Shown: piece after piece, positions 1 through 10,287 of the stretch
Numbering within the stretch: position 1 is the stretch's first letter
How the letters are laid out: the number at the start of each line of letters is the position of its first letter
Assembly (NCBI RefSeq): GCF_027594825.1
Contig: NZ_CP088930.1
Location: 1,302,001-1,366,000, forward strand
DNA: 64,000 nucleotides
Direction of reading: 5' to 3'
From: Serratia liquefaciens
GTDB taxonomy: Bacteria > Pseudomonadota > Gammaproteobacteria > Enterobacterales > Enterobacteriaceae
Notes under the pieces: generated by a model
What the model was told of the DNA's origin: nothing
Databases searched by the model: none
The model's input: only the letters and a program-made list of their open reading frames with translations
Made by a program: the position numbers and the translations under genes

Positions 1-184
1 TCTGCACAATTTTCAGTGCTTCGATGGAGGCGGCGCGTGGATCCTCGTAATGGTGCTTTTCGTGCTCGATCGCATCACGTTCTTCCGCGCTCAGCTCAAA
101 TGCATCAACGCCGCTCTGAGGAGCGGCCGCATTGATGGGTTCAAGCGCTTCGTTATTCGCGTGATTGTCTTTTTGATCATGCAT
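1..184 (-). CDS. nuoE: NADH-quinone oxidoreductase subunit E (5' part)
   Basis: N-terminal 61 codons of NuoE, the [2Fe-2S] subunit of the NADH dehydrogenase module of respiratory Complex I; the rest lies beyond the left edge. The ATG (complement of 182-184) follows the nuoCD stop by two bases, so the two are co-transcribed and probably translationally coupled. The stretch with key residues HHYEDPRAA followed by a helix ending ALKIVQ matches enterobacterial NuoE closely. The first 25 residues, rich in N, Q and A, are a variable extension. The 2Fe-2S cysteines are outside the window. Confidence 0.9.
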   Translation of the reverse strand, partial: MHDQKDNHANNEALEPINAAAPQSGVDAFELSAEERDAIEHEKHHYEDPRAASIEALKIVQ

Positions 185-186
185 AG

Positions 187-1983
187 TTAGCGGTCCACAT
201 CTGACATTACAAAATCGATACTACCCAGATAGACGATCAGGTCGGAGACCAGGCTGCCACGGATTACCGCTGGGATTTGCTGCAGGTGCGCGAAGCTTGG
301 CGTACGTACCCGGGTGCGGTAGCTCATGGTGCTGCCGTCGCTGGTCAGGTAGTAGCTGTTGATCCCTTTGGTGGCTTCAATCATCTGGAATGATTCGTTG
401 GCTGGCATCACCGGGCCCCAGGAAACCTGCAGGAAGTGGGTGATCAGCGTTTCAATGTGCTGCAGCGTACGCTCTTTCGGCGGCGGCGTGGTCAGCGGGT
501 GATCGGCCTTGAACGGGCCTTCCGGCATGTTGTTCAGGCACTGCTCAAGGATGCGCAGGCTCTGGCGCAGCTCTTCTACCTTCAGCATGACGCGGGTGTA
601 GCAGTCGCTGTTGCCGTCGCCGACCGGGATTTCGAAGTCGAAATTCTCATAGCCGGAATACGGACGCCATTTGCGCACGTCGAACTCGATACCGGTAGCG
701 CGCAGACCGGCGCCGGTCACGCCCCACTCCAATGCCTCTTTGGCATTGTAGGATGCAACACCTACGGAACGGCCTTTCAGGATGCTGTTCTTCAACGCAG
801 CCTTGACGTAGGAATCCAGACGTTTTGGCATCCACTCGAGGAATTCACGCAGCAGACGATCCCAACCGCGCGGCAGGTCGTGTGCAACACCGCCAATACG
901 GAACCAGGCCGGGTGCATACGGAAACCGGTAATCGCTTCCACCAGATCGTAGATTTTCTGACGATCGGTAAAGGCGAAGAACACCGGGGTCATGGCGCCG
1001 ACGTCTTGAATGAACGTACTGATGTACAGCAGGTGACTGTTGATGCGGAACAGTTCGGACAGCATCACGCGGATAGTATCAACGCGCTCCGGTACCTTGA
1101 TCCCGGCCAGTTTCTCAACCGCCAGCACGTAAGGCATTTCGTTCACGCAGCCGCCGAGGTACTCGATACGGTCGGTGTACGGAATGTAGCTGTGCCAGGA
1201 CTGGCGCTCGCCCATTTTCTCGGCGCCACGGTGGTGGTAACCGATATCCGGAACGCAGTCGACGATCTCTTCACCATCCAGTTGCAGAATGATACGGAAT
1301 GCACCGTGCGCAGATGGGTGGTTCGGGCCGAGGTTGAGGAACATGAAGTCCTCGTTCTCGGTGCCACGCTTCATGCCCCAATCTTCCGGCTTGAAGGTCA
1401 GCGCTTCCATTTCCAGATCTTCTTTCTGTTTGGTCAACACAAAGGGATCGAACTCGGTAGCACGCGCCGGGTAGTCTTTACGCAGCGGGTGGCCTTCCCA
1501 GGTTTGCGGCATCATGATGCGCGTCAGGTGCGGGTGGCCGTCGAAGGTAATACCGAACATTTCCCAGGTTTCACGCTCATACCAGTTGGCATTAGGGAAA
1601 ACCTTGGTTGCTGTGGGCACGTGCAGGTCTTTTTCAGACAGCGCCACTTTCAGCATGATGTCGCGGTTGCGTTCGATAGAAATCAGATGGTAGAAAACAG
1701 AAAAATCCGCGGCCGGCAAACCGTCGCGGTGGGTGCGAAGACGCTCGTCCACGCCATGCAGATCGAACAGCATGACATAAGGCTTCGGCTGTTTTCTCAA
1801 AAACGTCATTACTTCCAGTAACTGGTCAGGCTTGACCCATACCACGGGCATTCCGGTACGGGAGGGCTGAACAGTGAAGGCTTCCGGCCCAAAACGGTTG
1901 CGCAGTTCGCCAATCACCGGATCGTCGAGGTGATCTCGGGTCTGCCAGGCCGGCAAGGCGTCGTGCGTCGTTGAATCTGTCAT
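187..1983 (-). CDS. nuoCD: NADH-quinone oxidoreductase fused subunit C/D
   Basis: Fused NuoC–NuoD protein, 598 residues, the usual enterobacterial arrangement. It forms part of the connecting (Q-binding) module of Complex I on the cytoplasmic face of the inner membrane. Residues 1-190 are the NuoC (30-kDa) domain, with the [11 protein letters not shown] motif. From about 210 on is the NuoD (49-kDa) domain, beginning [13 protein letters not shown] and containing the GYHHRGAEK motif that helps to line the quinone cavity. It is followed by nuoE after 2 nt and preceded by nuoB with a 96-nt gap. Long open frames on the opposite strand are coding shadows. Confidence 0.97.
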   Translation of the reverse strand: MTDSTTHDALPAWQTRDHLDDPVIGELRNRFGPEAFTVQPSRTGMPVVWVKPDQLLEVMTFLRKQPKPYVMLFDLHGVDERLRTHRDGLPAADFSVFYHLISIERNRDIMLKVALSEKDLHVPTATKVFPNANWYERETWEMFGITFDGHPHLTRIMMPQTWEGHPLRKDYPARATEFDPFVLTKQKEDLEMEALTFKPEDWGMKRGTENEDFMFLNLGPNHPSAHGAFRIILQLDGEEIVDCVPDIGYHHRGAEKMGERQSWHSYIPYTDRIEYLGGCVNEMPYVLAVEKLAGIKVPERVDTIRVMLSELFRINSHLLYISTFIQDVGAMTPVFFAFTDRQKIYDLVEAITGFRMHPAWFRIGGVAHDLPRGWDRLLREFLEWMPKRLDSYVKAALKNSILKGRSVGVASYNAKEALEWGVTGAGLRATGIEFDVRKWRPYSGYENFDFEIPVGDGNSDCYTRVMLKVEELRQSLRILEQCLNNMPEGPFKADHPLTTPPPKERTLQHIETLITHFLQVSWGPVMPANESFQMIEATKGINSYYLTSDGSTMSYRTRVRTPSFAHLQQIPAVIRGSLVSDLIVYLGSIDFVMSDVDR

Positions 1984-2062
1984 AATTTTTTTTCACCACA
2001 CTAAAGGGTTATTTCGCCGCAAGTTCACTTTTCGCTGTGTTAACCAATAGCGCACTAAGATG

Positions 2063-2079
2063 GACGTTAAATGAACGTC
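2063..2079 (-). other. Small hairpin between nuoB and nuoCD
   Basis: GACGTT and AACGTC arms around a five-base loop lie directly after the nuoB stop. There is no T-run, so it is unlikely to terminate transcription. It may act as a processing or stability element in the nuo mRNA. Confidence 0.3.
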
Positions 2080-2754
2080 TTAAATCTCGTCAGGCGTCCG
2101 AAGGTTGGTCACCGCGATACGCTCGCCGTGTTTACGCTCTCTTTCAGACTGCATATTGGCGCGGTAAACGCCCTGATCGCCAACAACCCAGGACAGCGGA
2201 CGGCGTTCTTTGCCGATCGATTCCTGCAACAGCATCAGCGCCTGCATGTAAGCTTCTGGACGCGGTGGACAACCCGGGATATACACGTCGACCGGCAAGA
2301 ATTTGTCCACGCCCTGCACCACGGAATAGATATCGTACATGCCGCCGGAGTTGGCACAGGCGCCCATCGAGATCACCCACTTGGGTTCCAGCATCTGTTC
2401 GTACAGGCGTTGAATAACCGGAGCCATCTTGGTAAAGCAGGTACCGGCTACCACCATCAGGTCAGCCTGACGCGGCGAAGCACGCAATACTTCGGCACCA
2501 AAACGAGCCACGTCGTGAACGGCGGTAAACGAAGTCACCATCTCCACGTAACAGCACGAAAGGCCAAAGTTATAGGGCCAAATAGAGTTTTTACGCCCCC
2601 AGTTCACCATGTCATGCAATGCATGTTCGAGTTTACCCATGTAAACCGTGCGGTGAACCTGTTGGTCCAGGGGATCGGCGACAATCTCCTGTTTTTGCAG
2701 GGGGTAACGGTCGTTCTCACCGTTCGGGTCTATGCGGGTGAGCGTATAGTCCAT
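2080..2754 (-). CDS. nuoB: NADH-quinone oxidoreductase subunit B
   Basis: Subunit NuoB (224 residues), which carries iron-sulphur cluster N2, the last electron carrier before ubiquinone in Complex I. Cysteines at about 67, 68, 133 and 162 (in [16 protein letters not shown] and PGCPPRPE) correspond to the four N2 ligands known in E. coli; all are present. The nuoA stop is 23 nt upstream, so this is the second gene of the leftward nuo operon. Confidence 0.97.
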   Translation of the reverse strand: MDYTLTRIDPNGENDRYPLQKQEIVADPLDQQVHRTVYMGKLEHALHDMVNWGRKNSIWPYNFGLSCCYVEMVTSFTAVHDVARFGAEVLRASPRQADLMVVAGTCFTKMAPVIQRLYEQMLEPKWVISMGACANSGGMYDIYSVVQGVDKFLPVDVYIPGCPPRPEAYMQALMLLQESIGKERRPLSWVVGDQGVYRANMQSERERKHGERIAVTNLRTPDEI

Positions 2755-2777
2755 CTTAATGCCTCGTTTTTTACCGA

Positions 2778-3215
2778 CTACTGCGGATGACTGTTGGTGT
2801 TAGTGATCGTGCCTGGTTTGCTCAGACGTTTGGAACGCGACGGTGTCCAGTCCAATGCGCCGATACGCACCAGATAAAACAGACCGGCCAATAGCACCAA
2901 AATGAAAATGGCGGCTTCGATGAAGCCAACCCAACCGCTCTCGCGAATGGAGACCGACCAGGCGTACAGGTACAAGGCTTCAACATCGAAAATAACGAAG
3001 AACATGGCGACCAGATAGAACTTGGCGGACAGACGCATACGCGCCGTGCCGACAGAGTCGATACCTGATTCAAACGGGGTATGTTTGGCACGCGCACGGG
3101 CTCTCCCACCCAGGAAGAACGCGCCCAGCAGCATTAAACCGCAAAGCCCGATAGCCACGACAAAAAATACGGCGAACGCCCAGTGATGAGCGATAACTTC
3201 AGTGGTTGTTGACAT
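2778..3215 (-). CDS. nuoA: NADH-quinone oxidoreductase subunit A
   Basis: NuoA, 145 residues, a small membrane-arm subunit of Complex I with three predicted transmembrane helices (about 13-37, 66-90 and 97-120). The loop after the first helix holds the conserved [16 protein letters not shown] stretch, which lies near the quinone site in known structures. It is the first gene of the nuo operon; the promoter must lie in the roughly 650 bp upstream. Confidence 0.96.
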   Translation of the reverse strand: MSTTTEVIAHHWAFAVFFVVAIGLCGLMLLGAFFLGGRARARAKHTPFESGIDSVGTARMRLSAKFYLVAMFFVIFDVEALYLYAWSVSIRESGWVGFIEAAIFILVLLAGLFYLVRIGALDWTPSRSKRLSKPGTITNTNSHPQ

Positions 3216-3871
3216 ACTCTATGCTTACTCATCAAAAGTGGCGTCGATCGCTCTGCTCTTGTATCTGGCAGTTAGTGCACCACATCGATTTAAGGGAAGG
3301 ATAAATAAACCACACAAACAAACTGCTTTTACAGCGAGTTAGGCAGCGTTTTACTGTGGGCTTTTTACTCCTTTCTATAACCTTTTGTCAACTTTGACAA
3401 AAGTATCTACACACTAGTTTACATACGTATCATTTAATTAACATTTGATGCGCCTGGCTTAGGCTAAATCGTGTCAGTTAATTGCCGTGTAGAAACAGAT
3501 AGATATAAACCAACATGCACATTTCAGTTTTACTATACCATTGTCTCAGGAATCTCCTGTTCTTCCACTCACTACCTAGGGGTATTTTTTTGATCCAGGA
3601 CACGTTTTCAGCATAAAACCTCAAAAAAAGTGTGGCCCTTTAATAAATTTTGTCAATTCTGGCGGTAAAAATCGCCGAGACAAACTATCAAAATAACCCT
3701 ATCCATTCCAGGTCTTTAGCTGAAAAACTAATCGTGCAAAAAATCACCGAAAGTCATTTTCTTCGTCTGATAACCGTTCTCATTACCCACAGATACTCAA
3801 ACAAATAACCACTTCGTAATAAAAAATCATCCAATGCGCCATAAATTGATTTTTAGCTAAATTTTGACCAA
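3216..3871. promoter_or_regulatory. nuo promoter region, no gene seen
   Basis: About 650 bp of AT-rich DNA between the lrhA terminator and nuoA. In E. coli the corresponding region contains the nuo promoters and sites for ArcA, NarL, FNR and IHF. I could not place a convincing FNR or ArcA box by eye. One striking element is a 22-bp near-gapless palindrome (3382-3403), listed separately. No plausible coding frame with a ribosome-binding site was found. Confidence 0.5.
3382..3403. promoter_or_regulatory. Perfect palindrome upstream of nuoA
   Basis: Arms CTTTTGTCAA and TTGACAAAAG separated by two bases, about 170 bp upstream of the nuoA start. A separate TTTTGTCAA half-site lies at 3648-3656. 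The symmetry fits a dimeric repressor or activator operator. It also places a TTGACA hexamer on each strand, but no good -10 box follows at 17 bp. Confidence 0.4.
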
Positions 3872-3902
3872 AAAAAACCTCCGCCGAAGCAGAGGTTTTT
3901 TC
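3872..3902 (-). terminator. Rho-independent terminator of lrhA
   Basis: Read leftward: CCTCTGC, a TTCG tetraloop, GCGGAGG, flanked by A-run and T-run. It lies about 25 bp past the lrhA stop and separates it from nuo. Confidence 0.9.
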
Positions 3903-3925
3903 ATCGGGTTTAACGCTTTTTGGCG

Positions 3926-4861
3926 TTATTCCTCATCGTCAACCAGACAGGCATCATCTTGCAGCGATGCACCGGGCCCGCTGAAGCTGTAGCTGTCGTT
4001 GCCGTTTTGCATGGCGCTGAAGATCGCCATCGCCAGCTCATTACCGCACTGAGGATCCTTGCACAGGCTGTACTGAGTATCAGGCAACACCGGCAATCCC
4101 TCCGTTGCGCCAAGCACGCGCAGGTCCGGACTCATCATTTCGATTGGGCGAACGGTAATGCCCAGCCCGGCCTTACAGGCCGCGCGAACGGCGGAAAGCG
4201 TTGAAGCCACATAGGCGATCCGCCATGGGATCCCGGCGTCATCAAGGTGTTTGATCGCCATCGCGCGGAATGGACTTGGATCGTCCATCACCACCAACGG
4301 GATCGGTTCGCCAGCCTGGAAATGGTAATCGGCCGCGCAGTACCACAGGGTTGGCGAGGTACGCAGCACAATATGCGGACGATCTGCGGCAGCTATCGTG
4401 GTGATGGCCAGATCGACTTCGCCACTTTCCAGCATGTCGACCATGAACGAACTGGGTTTCACCCGGACATCAATCGCCAGTTTTGGGTATACCGACGTGA
4501 CGCGGTTAAGCAAGAAAGGCAGGATGGTATCGGCGGTATCATCAGAAGCGCCAATAGTCAGAACACCCTTTATATTGTTGTACATCAACGAAGTACAGGC
4601 TTCGTCATTGAAGCGCAGGATTTTCCTGGCGTAGCCGAGAAGCTGAATACCGTGTTCGGTCAGTAATTTATTGCGCCCATGACGGGCAAACAACTCTTTG
4701 CCAACCAGTTGCTCTAACCGCTGCATTTGTTGGCTGACGGCTGATTGAGTACGACAAACGGCGACTGCCGCCGCCGCAAAAGTATTCAAATCAGCAACAG
4801 CTACAAAGGTTCTTAGCAGATCGAGGTCGAGATTGAGTATCGGACGATTTGCAGTTGTCAT
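3926..4861 (-). CDS. lrhA: LysR-family regulator LrhA/HexS
   Basis: LysR-type transcriptional regulator of 311 residues, usual length for LrhA (HexA/PecT in plant pathogens, HexS in Serratia). The N-terminal winged helix-turn-helix spans about residues 14-73 ([27 protein letters not shown]), followed by a substrate-binding-like effector domain. In E. coli LrhA represses flhDC motility genes. In Serratia HexS is reported to repress secondary metabolites and surfactant. It sits upstream of nuo in the same direction as in E. coli but has its own terminator. Symbol is sure at family level. Confidence 0.93.
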   Translation of the reverse strand: MTTANRPILNLDLDLLRTFVAVADLNTFAAAAVAVCRTQSAVSQQMQRLEQLVGKELFARHGRNKLLTEHGIQLLGYARKILRFNDEACTSLMYNNIKGVLTIGASDDTADTILPFLLNRVTSVYPKLAIDVRVKPSSFMVDMLESGEVDLAITTIAAADRPHIVLRTSPTLWYCAADYHFQAGEPIPLVVMDDPSPFRAMAIKHLDDAGIPWRIAYVASTLSAVRAACKAGLGITVRPIEMMSPDLRVLGATEGLPVLPDTQYSLCKDPQCGNELAMAIFSAMQNGNDSYSFSGPGASLQDDACLVDDEE

Positions 4862-5719
4862 AGTGTTTTCTTCACTTTTTGAATTCTAATTTACAAACTA
4901 CCCTGGTGTGTTTCTAAGACATCGTTAAAGGACGATGCCAGACATGACAGTACCCCACTCATAAGTGGAGGGCAAAAAAATTACTTTTATTTCGTTACCT
5001 CTATCGCCTTTTAAAATGTGATCTATCGTGAATGCTTATAGAAATGCCGTACTTTATAAGTGGTGAAAGTGTTTCATTTTTACCGGGTTAAATATTTTAC
5101 TCATTCAACGCGTGAGATTTCCACACCAATCGTGCTGCATAACCCCCGCGTCCAGACTGGCCTCAGCGTCGTTTTCTGCACGGAAAAATCCTTAGGCCGC
5201 AGCGTAACGTCTGGTTCATTTTTTCATGACTTTAATAAATTCAATCAGTAACATTTATTACGTGAATAAATCAGAAATAACTACTTAAACAGCGCTTAAG
5301 TTAGAAACTGAAATACGGCTAATGTAATTCACCCTTGTCTTTCAGTTTGGATCGCCGATTGACATCCCGCTATCAGACTACTCTGGCATTATCATTTCTT
5401 TACATTTTAACTTCTTTAATCTCTGCGCAACTAATCCATTTATCGGGTCCCGTTCCGTCACGAGGATGATCCCGGGTAATTATGACTGCACACCATCCCA
5501 CTTACAGAATAAAAAACCAATTTTAAAACAAAATGCAGGACTAAAGCCCAAGAAAACACTTTAGCATTGCTTATCTCACCTGGGTTCCTGCGTTACCCCC
5601 TTCGTTTGCACCAAAGGCGTGCATGGCCCTTCAAAAGCGCCCGCGCCAGGAGTACATTGGGCAAGTTGCGGCATTCCACGGTAGGAACGCCCCCATCCCA
5701 GCAAAAGGCTCAACTTTTT
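4862..5719. other. Long intergenic region lrhA–alaA
   Basis: An 858-bp divergent region without a supported gene. The lrhA-proximal two thirds is AT-rich; E. coli lrhA also has a long leader. The last 150 bp before alaA is GC-richer and happens to stay open in frame with AlaA. A short inverted repeat, ATTTATT/AATAAAT, occurs near 5253-5271. A 63-codon frame at 5060 has no ribosome-binding site and no recognisable composition. Confidence 0.5.
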
Positions 5720-6934
5720 ATGTCCCCCATTGAGAAATCCAGCAAACTGGACAACGTCTGCTATGACATTCGTGGCCCGGTGCTCAAAGAAGCTAAACGT
5801 CTTGAAGAAGAAGGCAATAAAGTCCTGAAACTGAACATCGGCAACCCAGCCCCATTCGGTTTCGACGCCCCTGATGAAATCCTGGTCGACGTGATCCGCA
5901 ATTTGCCCACGGCGCAAGGGTATTCCGATTCCAAAGGGCTCTTCTCGGCGCGTAAAGCGATCATGCAGCACTACCAGGCACGAAACATACGCGACGTGAC
6001 CGTTGAGGATATCTACATCGGCAATGGGGTTTCAGAGCTGATCGTGCAATCCATGCAGGCGTTGCTCAATAGCGGCGACGAAATGCTGGTGCCGGCACCG
6101 GATTACCCACTGTGGACCGCGGCGGTTTCGCTGTCCGGCGGTAAGGCCGTGCATTATCTGTGCGATGAGCAAGCCGGTTGGTTCCCGGATCTGGATGACA
6201 TCATCAGCAAGATCACCCCGCGCACCCGCGGCATCGTGATCATCAACCCAAACAACCCTACCGGCGCGGTATACAGCAAAGCGCTGCTGGAACAAATCGT
6301 CGAGATTGCCCGTCAGCATAACCTGATCATCTTCTCCGATGAGATTTACGACAAAATTCTGTATGACGAAGCCGAACACCATTCGATCGCCGCGCTGGCA
6401 CCGGACCTGCTGACCGTCACCTTTAACGGACTGTCCAAAACTTACCGCGTTGCGGGTTTCCGTCAGGGCTGGATGGTATTGAACGGGCCCAAAAAACACG
6501 CCAAGGGGTATATCGAAGGCCTGGAAATGCTGGCGTCGATGCGCCTGTGCGCCAACGTACCGATGCAGCACGCTATTCAAACCGCACTGGGCGGTTACCA
6601 GAGCATCAGCGAATTTATTCAACCCGGCGGCCGTCTGTATGAGCAGCGTAATCGCACCTGGGAACTGTTGAATGAAATTCCGGGGGTTTCCTGCGTGAAA
6701 CCTCAGGGCGCGCTGTATATGTTCCCGCGCATCGACGCCAAACGTTTTAATATTCACGACGATCAGAAATTGGTGCTGGATCTGCTGCTGCAGGAAAAAG
6801 TGCTGCTGGTGCAGGGCAGCGCCTTCAACTGGCCGTATCCGGATCATGTGCGCATCGTTACGCTGCCGCGCGTAGATGAACTGGAAATGGCGGTCGGCAA
6901 ACTTGGCCGCTTCCTGGAAGGCTATCGTCAATAG
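5720..6934 (+). CDS. alaA: Glutamate–pyruvate (alanine) aminotransferase AlaA
   Basis: PLP-dependent fold-type I aminotransferase of 404 residues, the main alanine-forming transaminase (glutamate + pyruvate to alanine + 2-oxoglutarate) in the cytoplasm. The PLP-lysine motif GLSKTYRVAGFR lies near residue 240; the NPNNPTGAVY substrate loop is intact. The frame is open from 5567, but the family starts at MSPIEKSS, which gives ATG 5720; AAAGG 12 bases upstream is a modest ribosome-binding site. The upstream 51 codons look like leader sequence, not protein. Confidence 0.95.
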   Translation: MSPIEKSSKLDNVCYDIRGPVLKEAKRLEEEGNKVLKLNIGNPAPFGFDAPDEILVDVIRNLPTAQGYSDSKGLFSARKAIMQHYQARNIRDVTVEDIYIGNGVSELIVQSMQALLNSGDEMLVPAPDYPLWTAAVSLSGGKAVHYLCDEQAGWFPDLDDIISKITPRTRGIVIINPNNPTGAVYSKALLEQIVEIARQHNLIIFSDEIYDKILYDEAEHHSIAALAPDLLTVTFNGLSKTYRVAGFRQGWMVLNGPKKHAKGYIEGLEMLASMRLCANVPMQHAIQTALGGYQSISEFIQPGGRLYEQRNRTWELLNEIPGVSCVKPQGALYMFPRIDAKRFNIHDDQKLVLDLLLQEKVLLVQGSAFNWPYPDHVRIVTLPRVDELEMAVGKLGRFLEGYRQ

Positions 6935-6941
6935 TCATGAT

Positions 6942-6961
6942 GGGCGCAGCCTACTGCGCCC
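6942..6961 (+). terminator. Hairpin after alaA
   Basis: GGGCGCAG, four-base loop, CTGCGCCC, starting 7 bp after the alaA stop; only a pyrimidine-rich tail follows. It resembles the palindromes at 7666 and 25093. Confidence 0.55.
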
Positions 6962-7052
6962 TTCTCCCCCATCACCGCACTGCCTTGGGTTGCATAACCC
7001 GCCATCACTGCTCACAATGGAACCCTCACTTGCCGTTGTATAAGAGAGCACC

Positions 7053-7658
7053 ATGAGCCAGAGCCAGAGCCACTTTTTTGCCCATCTGTCACGTTTGAAA
7101 CTGATTAACCGCTGGCCGCTGATGCGCAATGTCCGTACCGAGAACGTTTCCGAGCATAGCCTGCAGGTGGCATTTGTCGCCCATGCGCTGGCGGTGATCA
7201 AGAACCGGAAGTTCAATGGCAACCTGAGTGCCGAGCGTGTCGCCCTGCTGGCGATGTACCACGATGCCAGTGAAGTGATCACCGGCGATATGCCGACGCC
7301 GATCAAATACTACAATCCGCAGATCGCCCATGAGTACAAAAAGATCGAAAAGATCGCCCAGCAGAAACTGCTGGATATGATCCCGGCCGAATTGCGCAAT
7401 GATTTCCGCTCGATACTCGACGAGCACTATTACACCGAAGACGAAAAGTTGGTGGTGAAGCAGGCCGATGCGCTGTGCGCCTACCTGAAGTGCCTGGAAG
7501 AACTGTCTGCCGGCAATAACGAATTCAAGCTGGCGAAGGCCCGATTGGACAAGACCTTGCAGCAACGCAGCAGCCCGGAAATGGACTATTTCATGAACGT
7601 GTTTATTCCCAGCTTCAGCCTGTCACTGGACGAAATCAGCCTCGACTCTTCCCTGTAA
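7053..7658 (+). CDS. yfbR: 5'-deoxynucleotidase YfbR
   Basis: HD-domain phosphohydrolase of 201 residues that dephosphorylates deoxyribonucleoside 5'-monophosphates (dCMP/dUMP salvage in thymidylate synthesis). Metal ligands are visible: H35 in the VSEHSLQVA helix, H70-D71 in AMYHDASE and an aspartate in KQADALCAY (about 139). Length and sequence match E. coli YfbR (199 residues) almost throughout. It stands between alaA (same strand) and the convergent yfbS. Confidence 0.95.
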   Translation: MSQSQSHFFAHLSRLKLINRWPLMRNVRTENVSEHSLQVAFVAHALAVIKNRKFNGNLSAERVALLAMYHDASEVITGDMPTPIKYYNPQIAHEYKKIEKIAQQKLLDMIPAELRNDFRSILDEHYYTEDEKLVVKQADALCAYLKCLEELSAGNNEFKLAKARLDKTLQQRSSPEMDYFMNVFIPSFSLSLDEISLDSSL

Positions 7659-7665
7659 ATCCTAT

Positions 7666-7683
7666 GGCGCAGCATGCTGCGCC
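7666..7683. terminator. Palindrome between yfbR and yfbS
   Basis: Perfect 18-bp palindrome GGCGCAGCATGCTGCGCC between convergent genes, ending two bases before the yfbS stop codon. It has no T-run, so its termination role is uncertain. Confidence 0.5.
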
Positions 7684-7684
7684 G

Positions 7685-9517
7685 TTAAAATGCATATAGC
7701 CAGGGCACAATAATCACGCTAACCAACATCACCAACAGCGTGAACGGCACGCCCATACGCACAAAATCACCGAACTTATAGTTCCCAGGCCCCAACACCA
7801 AAGTGTTCACCGGTGAAGAAACCGGCGTCATAAACGCCGCCGAAGCGGCAATGGCGATAATCATGGCAAACGGGTACGGTGAAACCCCCATTTCGCGGGC
7901 GGCGGCAATGGCGATCGGTGCCATCAGCACGGCGGTCGCCGTATTGGAAATAAACAGCCCAATAGTGGCGCACAGTGCAAACAGGCACACCAGCATCACC
8001 CTTGGCCCGGCACCGCCGGCAACGTCCATTAACCCGCGCACGATCAAATCCACCCCGCCAGTCTTCTGCAGTGCCTGAGCAAAGGGCATCATGCCGACAA
8101 TCAAAATAATGCTTGGCCAGTGGATCGATTTATAGGCACTTTCCATGTCGATACAGCGGAACTTGCCCATCAGCAGACAGGCAATCAGCGCGGCAATGGG
8201 GTTGGGGATCTCGTCGGTCAGCATCATTGCCACCATCAACGCCAAGCAAAATAATGCGTGCGGTGCCTGAGTGATGGCCGGCGCAACCTCGTCGACTTCG
8301 GCCGGCAGATTGAGCACAATAAAATCGTGGGTTTTCGCCTGCAGCTGACGAATAGCCTTCCAGTCGCCAATCACCAACAGAATGTCGCCCAACGCCAGCG
8401 GCTCATCCACCAGCTTGCCCGCCAGGGTTTCGCCATTGCGGCGGATCCCCACCACGTTCAGATCGTAACGGCTGCGAAAGGCGGATTCGCGCAGGCTTTT
8501 GCCCAACAGCGTCGAGTCGGGAATCAACGACACTTCCGCCATGCCGACGTTGCGCGACTGCTCGGAAAAATAGTCGCCGCGCAGCACCATGGGTTCCAGT
8601 TGCTGCTCACTGCAGAATTCACGTAAATCGACCTGGCTGTCCGACATGTCGAGCAGCAGCACATCGCCTTCACGCAGCTCGGTGCTGCCGGATGCGCTGA
8701 CCATCACCCGCCGAAAGCGTTTCCAACGTTCAATGCCCACCACATTGGCGCCGTAGCGAGCACGCAGGTGCAGCTCGTCCAGGGAATGCCCCACCAACGG
8801 CGAACCGCTGCGCAGCGCCAGCCGACGCGCCCGGCCGGTCAGCTTGTAGTCGCGGATCAGATCGCGGAAGGTGCGTCGCTGCCAGGTTTCGCGCGTTTTA
8901 TCGCCGTCTTCATTACCTAGCCAACGGCGGGCCACCAGCATATAGCCCACACCCAGCACCAGCACCGCCAGGCCTACCGGCGTCACGCCGAAGAAGCCAA
9001 AACCGCTGATGCCTTCGCGCACCAGTTCGCTGTTGACCACCATGTTCGGTGGGGTCGCCACAAGGGTCATCATGCCGCTGATCAAGCCGGCAAAGCTCAG
9101 CGGCATCATCAACCTTCCCGGGGCGATTTTCATTCGCGCCGCTACGCTGAGCACCACCGGGATAAAAATCGCCACTACGCCGGTTGAGCTCATAAAAGCC
9201 CCCAGGCCGGCGACGGTGACCATCAGCAACATCAGCATTTTGGTTTCGCTACTGCCGGCAACCTTCACCAGCCAGTCCCCCACCTGATAAGCCACCCCGG
9301 TGCGCACCAGCCCTTCCCCAATCACGAACAGCGCGGCAATCAGGATCACGTTGGGATCGCTAAAGCCGACCGTGGCCTCCGGCAGGGTCAGGGTACCGCT
9401 CAGCACAAAGGCGATGATCACCAGCAACGCCACTACGTCCATACGCAGTTTATTGGTGGTAAACAACACAATGGCAATCAACAGTAAACTCAGCACCCAC
9501 AGTAATTCGCTGTTCAA
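7685..9517 (-). CDS. yfbS: SLC13/DASS-type permease with two RCK-C domains, YfbS
   Basis: Inner-membrane protein of 610 residues, same length as E. coli YfbS. The order is five to six transmembrane helices, a cytoplasmic insert (about 210-385) carrying two TrkA-C/RCK-C domains ([12 protein letters not shown] and [12 protein letters not shown] starts), then a second membrane half ending near [14 protein letters not shown]. Duplicated SxxTxV-type hairpin motifs ([22 protein letters not shown]) are typical of divalent-anion:sodium symporters. Substrate unknown. Confidence 0.9.
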   Translation of the reverse strand: MNSELLWVLSLLLIAIVLFTTNKLRMDVVALLVIIAFVLSGTLTLPEATVGFSDPNVILIAALFVIGEGLVRTGVAYQVGDWLVKVAGSSETKMLMLLMVTVAGLGAFMSSTGVVAIFIPVVLSVAARMKIAPGRLMMPLSFAGLISGMMTLVATPPNMVVNSELVREGISGFGFFGVTPVGLAVLVLGVGYMLVARRWLGNEDGDKTRETWQRRTFRDLIRDYKLTGRARRLALRSGSPLVGHSLDELHLRARYGANVVGIERWKRFRRVMVSASGSTELREGDVLLLDMSDSQVDLREFCSEQQLEPMVLRGDYFSEQSRNVGMAEVSLIPDSTLLGKSLRESAFRSRYDLNVVGIRRNGETLAGKLVDEPLALGDILLVIGDWKAIRQLQAKTHDFIVLNLPAEVDEVAPAITQAPHALFCLALMVAMMLTDEIPNPIAALIACLLMGKFRCIDMESAYKSIHWPSIILIVGMMPFAQALQKTGGVDLIVRGLMDVAGGAGPRVMLVCLFALCATIGLFISNTATAVLMAPIAIAAAREMGVSPYPFAMIIAIAASAAFMTPVSSPVNTLVLGPGNYKFGDFVRMGVPFTLLVMLVSVIIVPWLYAF

Positions 9518-9563
9518 AACGGCCTCACCCGGCAGAGATATCCAAGGGCTTAAAAATTAGCAT

Positions 9564-9587
9564 AAAAAAACCCCGCCGGTGCGGGGT
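9564..9587 (-). terminator. Terminator after hxpA
   Basis: CCCCGC–CGGT–GCGGGG stem-loop at 9571-9586; read leftward it is followed by seven T. It separates hxpA from yfbS. Confidence 0.9.
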
Positions 9588-9614
9588 CTAATCAATTTGG
9601 GTGAAGATAGGGCG

Positions 9615-10271
9615 TTACGCCACCAGGTTAATCGCGGCGCCCTGCTCCGTTTTGCTCACGGCGATCTGCTCAAGCGATGACAGCAGCAGATCGACCTGAT
9701 CCAACTTTGGCGCATCGGCCGGAGCATTGACGGCTATCACCTGGCAGCCTGCAGCCAGCCCGGAAAGAATACCGGCAGCGGCGTCTTCCACCACCACACA
9801 ATCCCGCGGTGCCAACCCCAGGCGCTCAGCCCCCAGCAGATACGCATCCGGCTGTGGCTTGCCTTTTTTCACCTGCTCGGCGGTAATGAAAACCTCCGGC
9901 TGTGGCAGGCCACCGGCATTCCGCCGAGCGGTAGCCACCGGGATCGAGCCGGAAGTGACGATCGCCCAGGGAATGTCGAGTTGATTCAAGCGCGCCAGCA
10001 AGGCAGCGGCGCCGGGCAGTGCGGTAACGCCCTCCGTGTCCTGCGCTTCCACCTGTTCCAGCAGCAGAAACTCCTGCTGAATCTCGGCCTCGCTTTCACC
10101 CGGCATAAAATGACGCAACGAGGTAATGGCCTGTTTACCGTGAATAAAATCCAGCACGTCCTGCGGATCAACGCCGCGGCGTTTGGCCCAGTTAACCCAG
10201 GCGCGCTCTACCGCAGGCAATGAATCCACCAGCGTCCCATCAAGATCGAACAGAAAACCCTTACACTCCAC
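9615..10271 (-). CDS. hxpA: HAD-family sugar phosphatase HxpA (YfbT)
   Basis: Haloacid dehalogenase-like phosphatase of 218 residues. Motif I is FDLDGTL with D9 nucleophile and D11; motif II is the threonine/serine in VTSGS; the lysine is in KKGKPQPDAY; motif IV is VVEDAAAG. E. coli YfbT/HxpA hydrolyses hexitol and sugar phosphates. The start is GTG at 10269-10271, with AGAGG five bases upstream. The yfbU stop lies 16 bp upstream, so the two genes probably form one transcript. Confidence 0.88.
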   Translation of the reverse strand: MECKGFLFDLDGTLVDSLPAVERAWVNWAKRRGVDPQDVLDFIHGKQAITSLRHFMPGESEAEIQQEFLLLEQVEAQDTEGVTALPGAAALLARLNQLDIPWAIVTSGSIPVATARRNAGGLPQPEVFITAEQVKKGKPQPDAYLLGAERLGLAPRDCVVVEDAAAGILSGLAAGCQVIAVNAPADAPKLDQVDLLLSSLEQIAVSKTEQGAAINLVA

Positions 10272-10287
10272 AGGAAACCTCTTTTAA

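Noticed and set aside
436..1821. 461-codon plus-strand open frame opposite nuoCD
   Set aside because: Shadow of nuoCD; composition (V, Q, H, F-rich) is that of an antisense frame and no family is recognisable.
5060..5251. 63-codon frame in the lrhA–alaA gap
   Set aside because: No Shine–Dalgarno, unusual composition, no similarity recognised.
5567..5719. N-terminal extension of AlaA
   Set aside because: Family starts at MSPIEKSS; the extension has no ribosome-binding site and no conservation.
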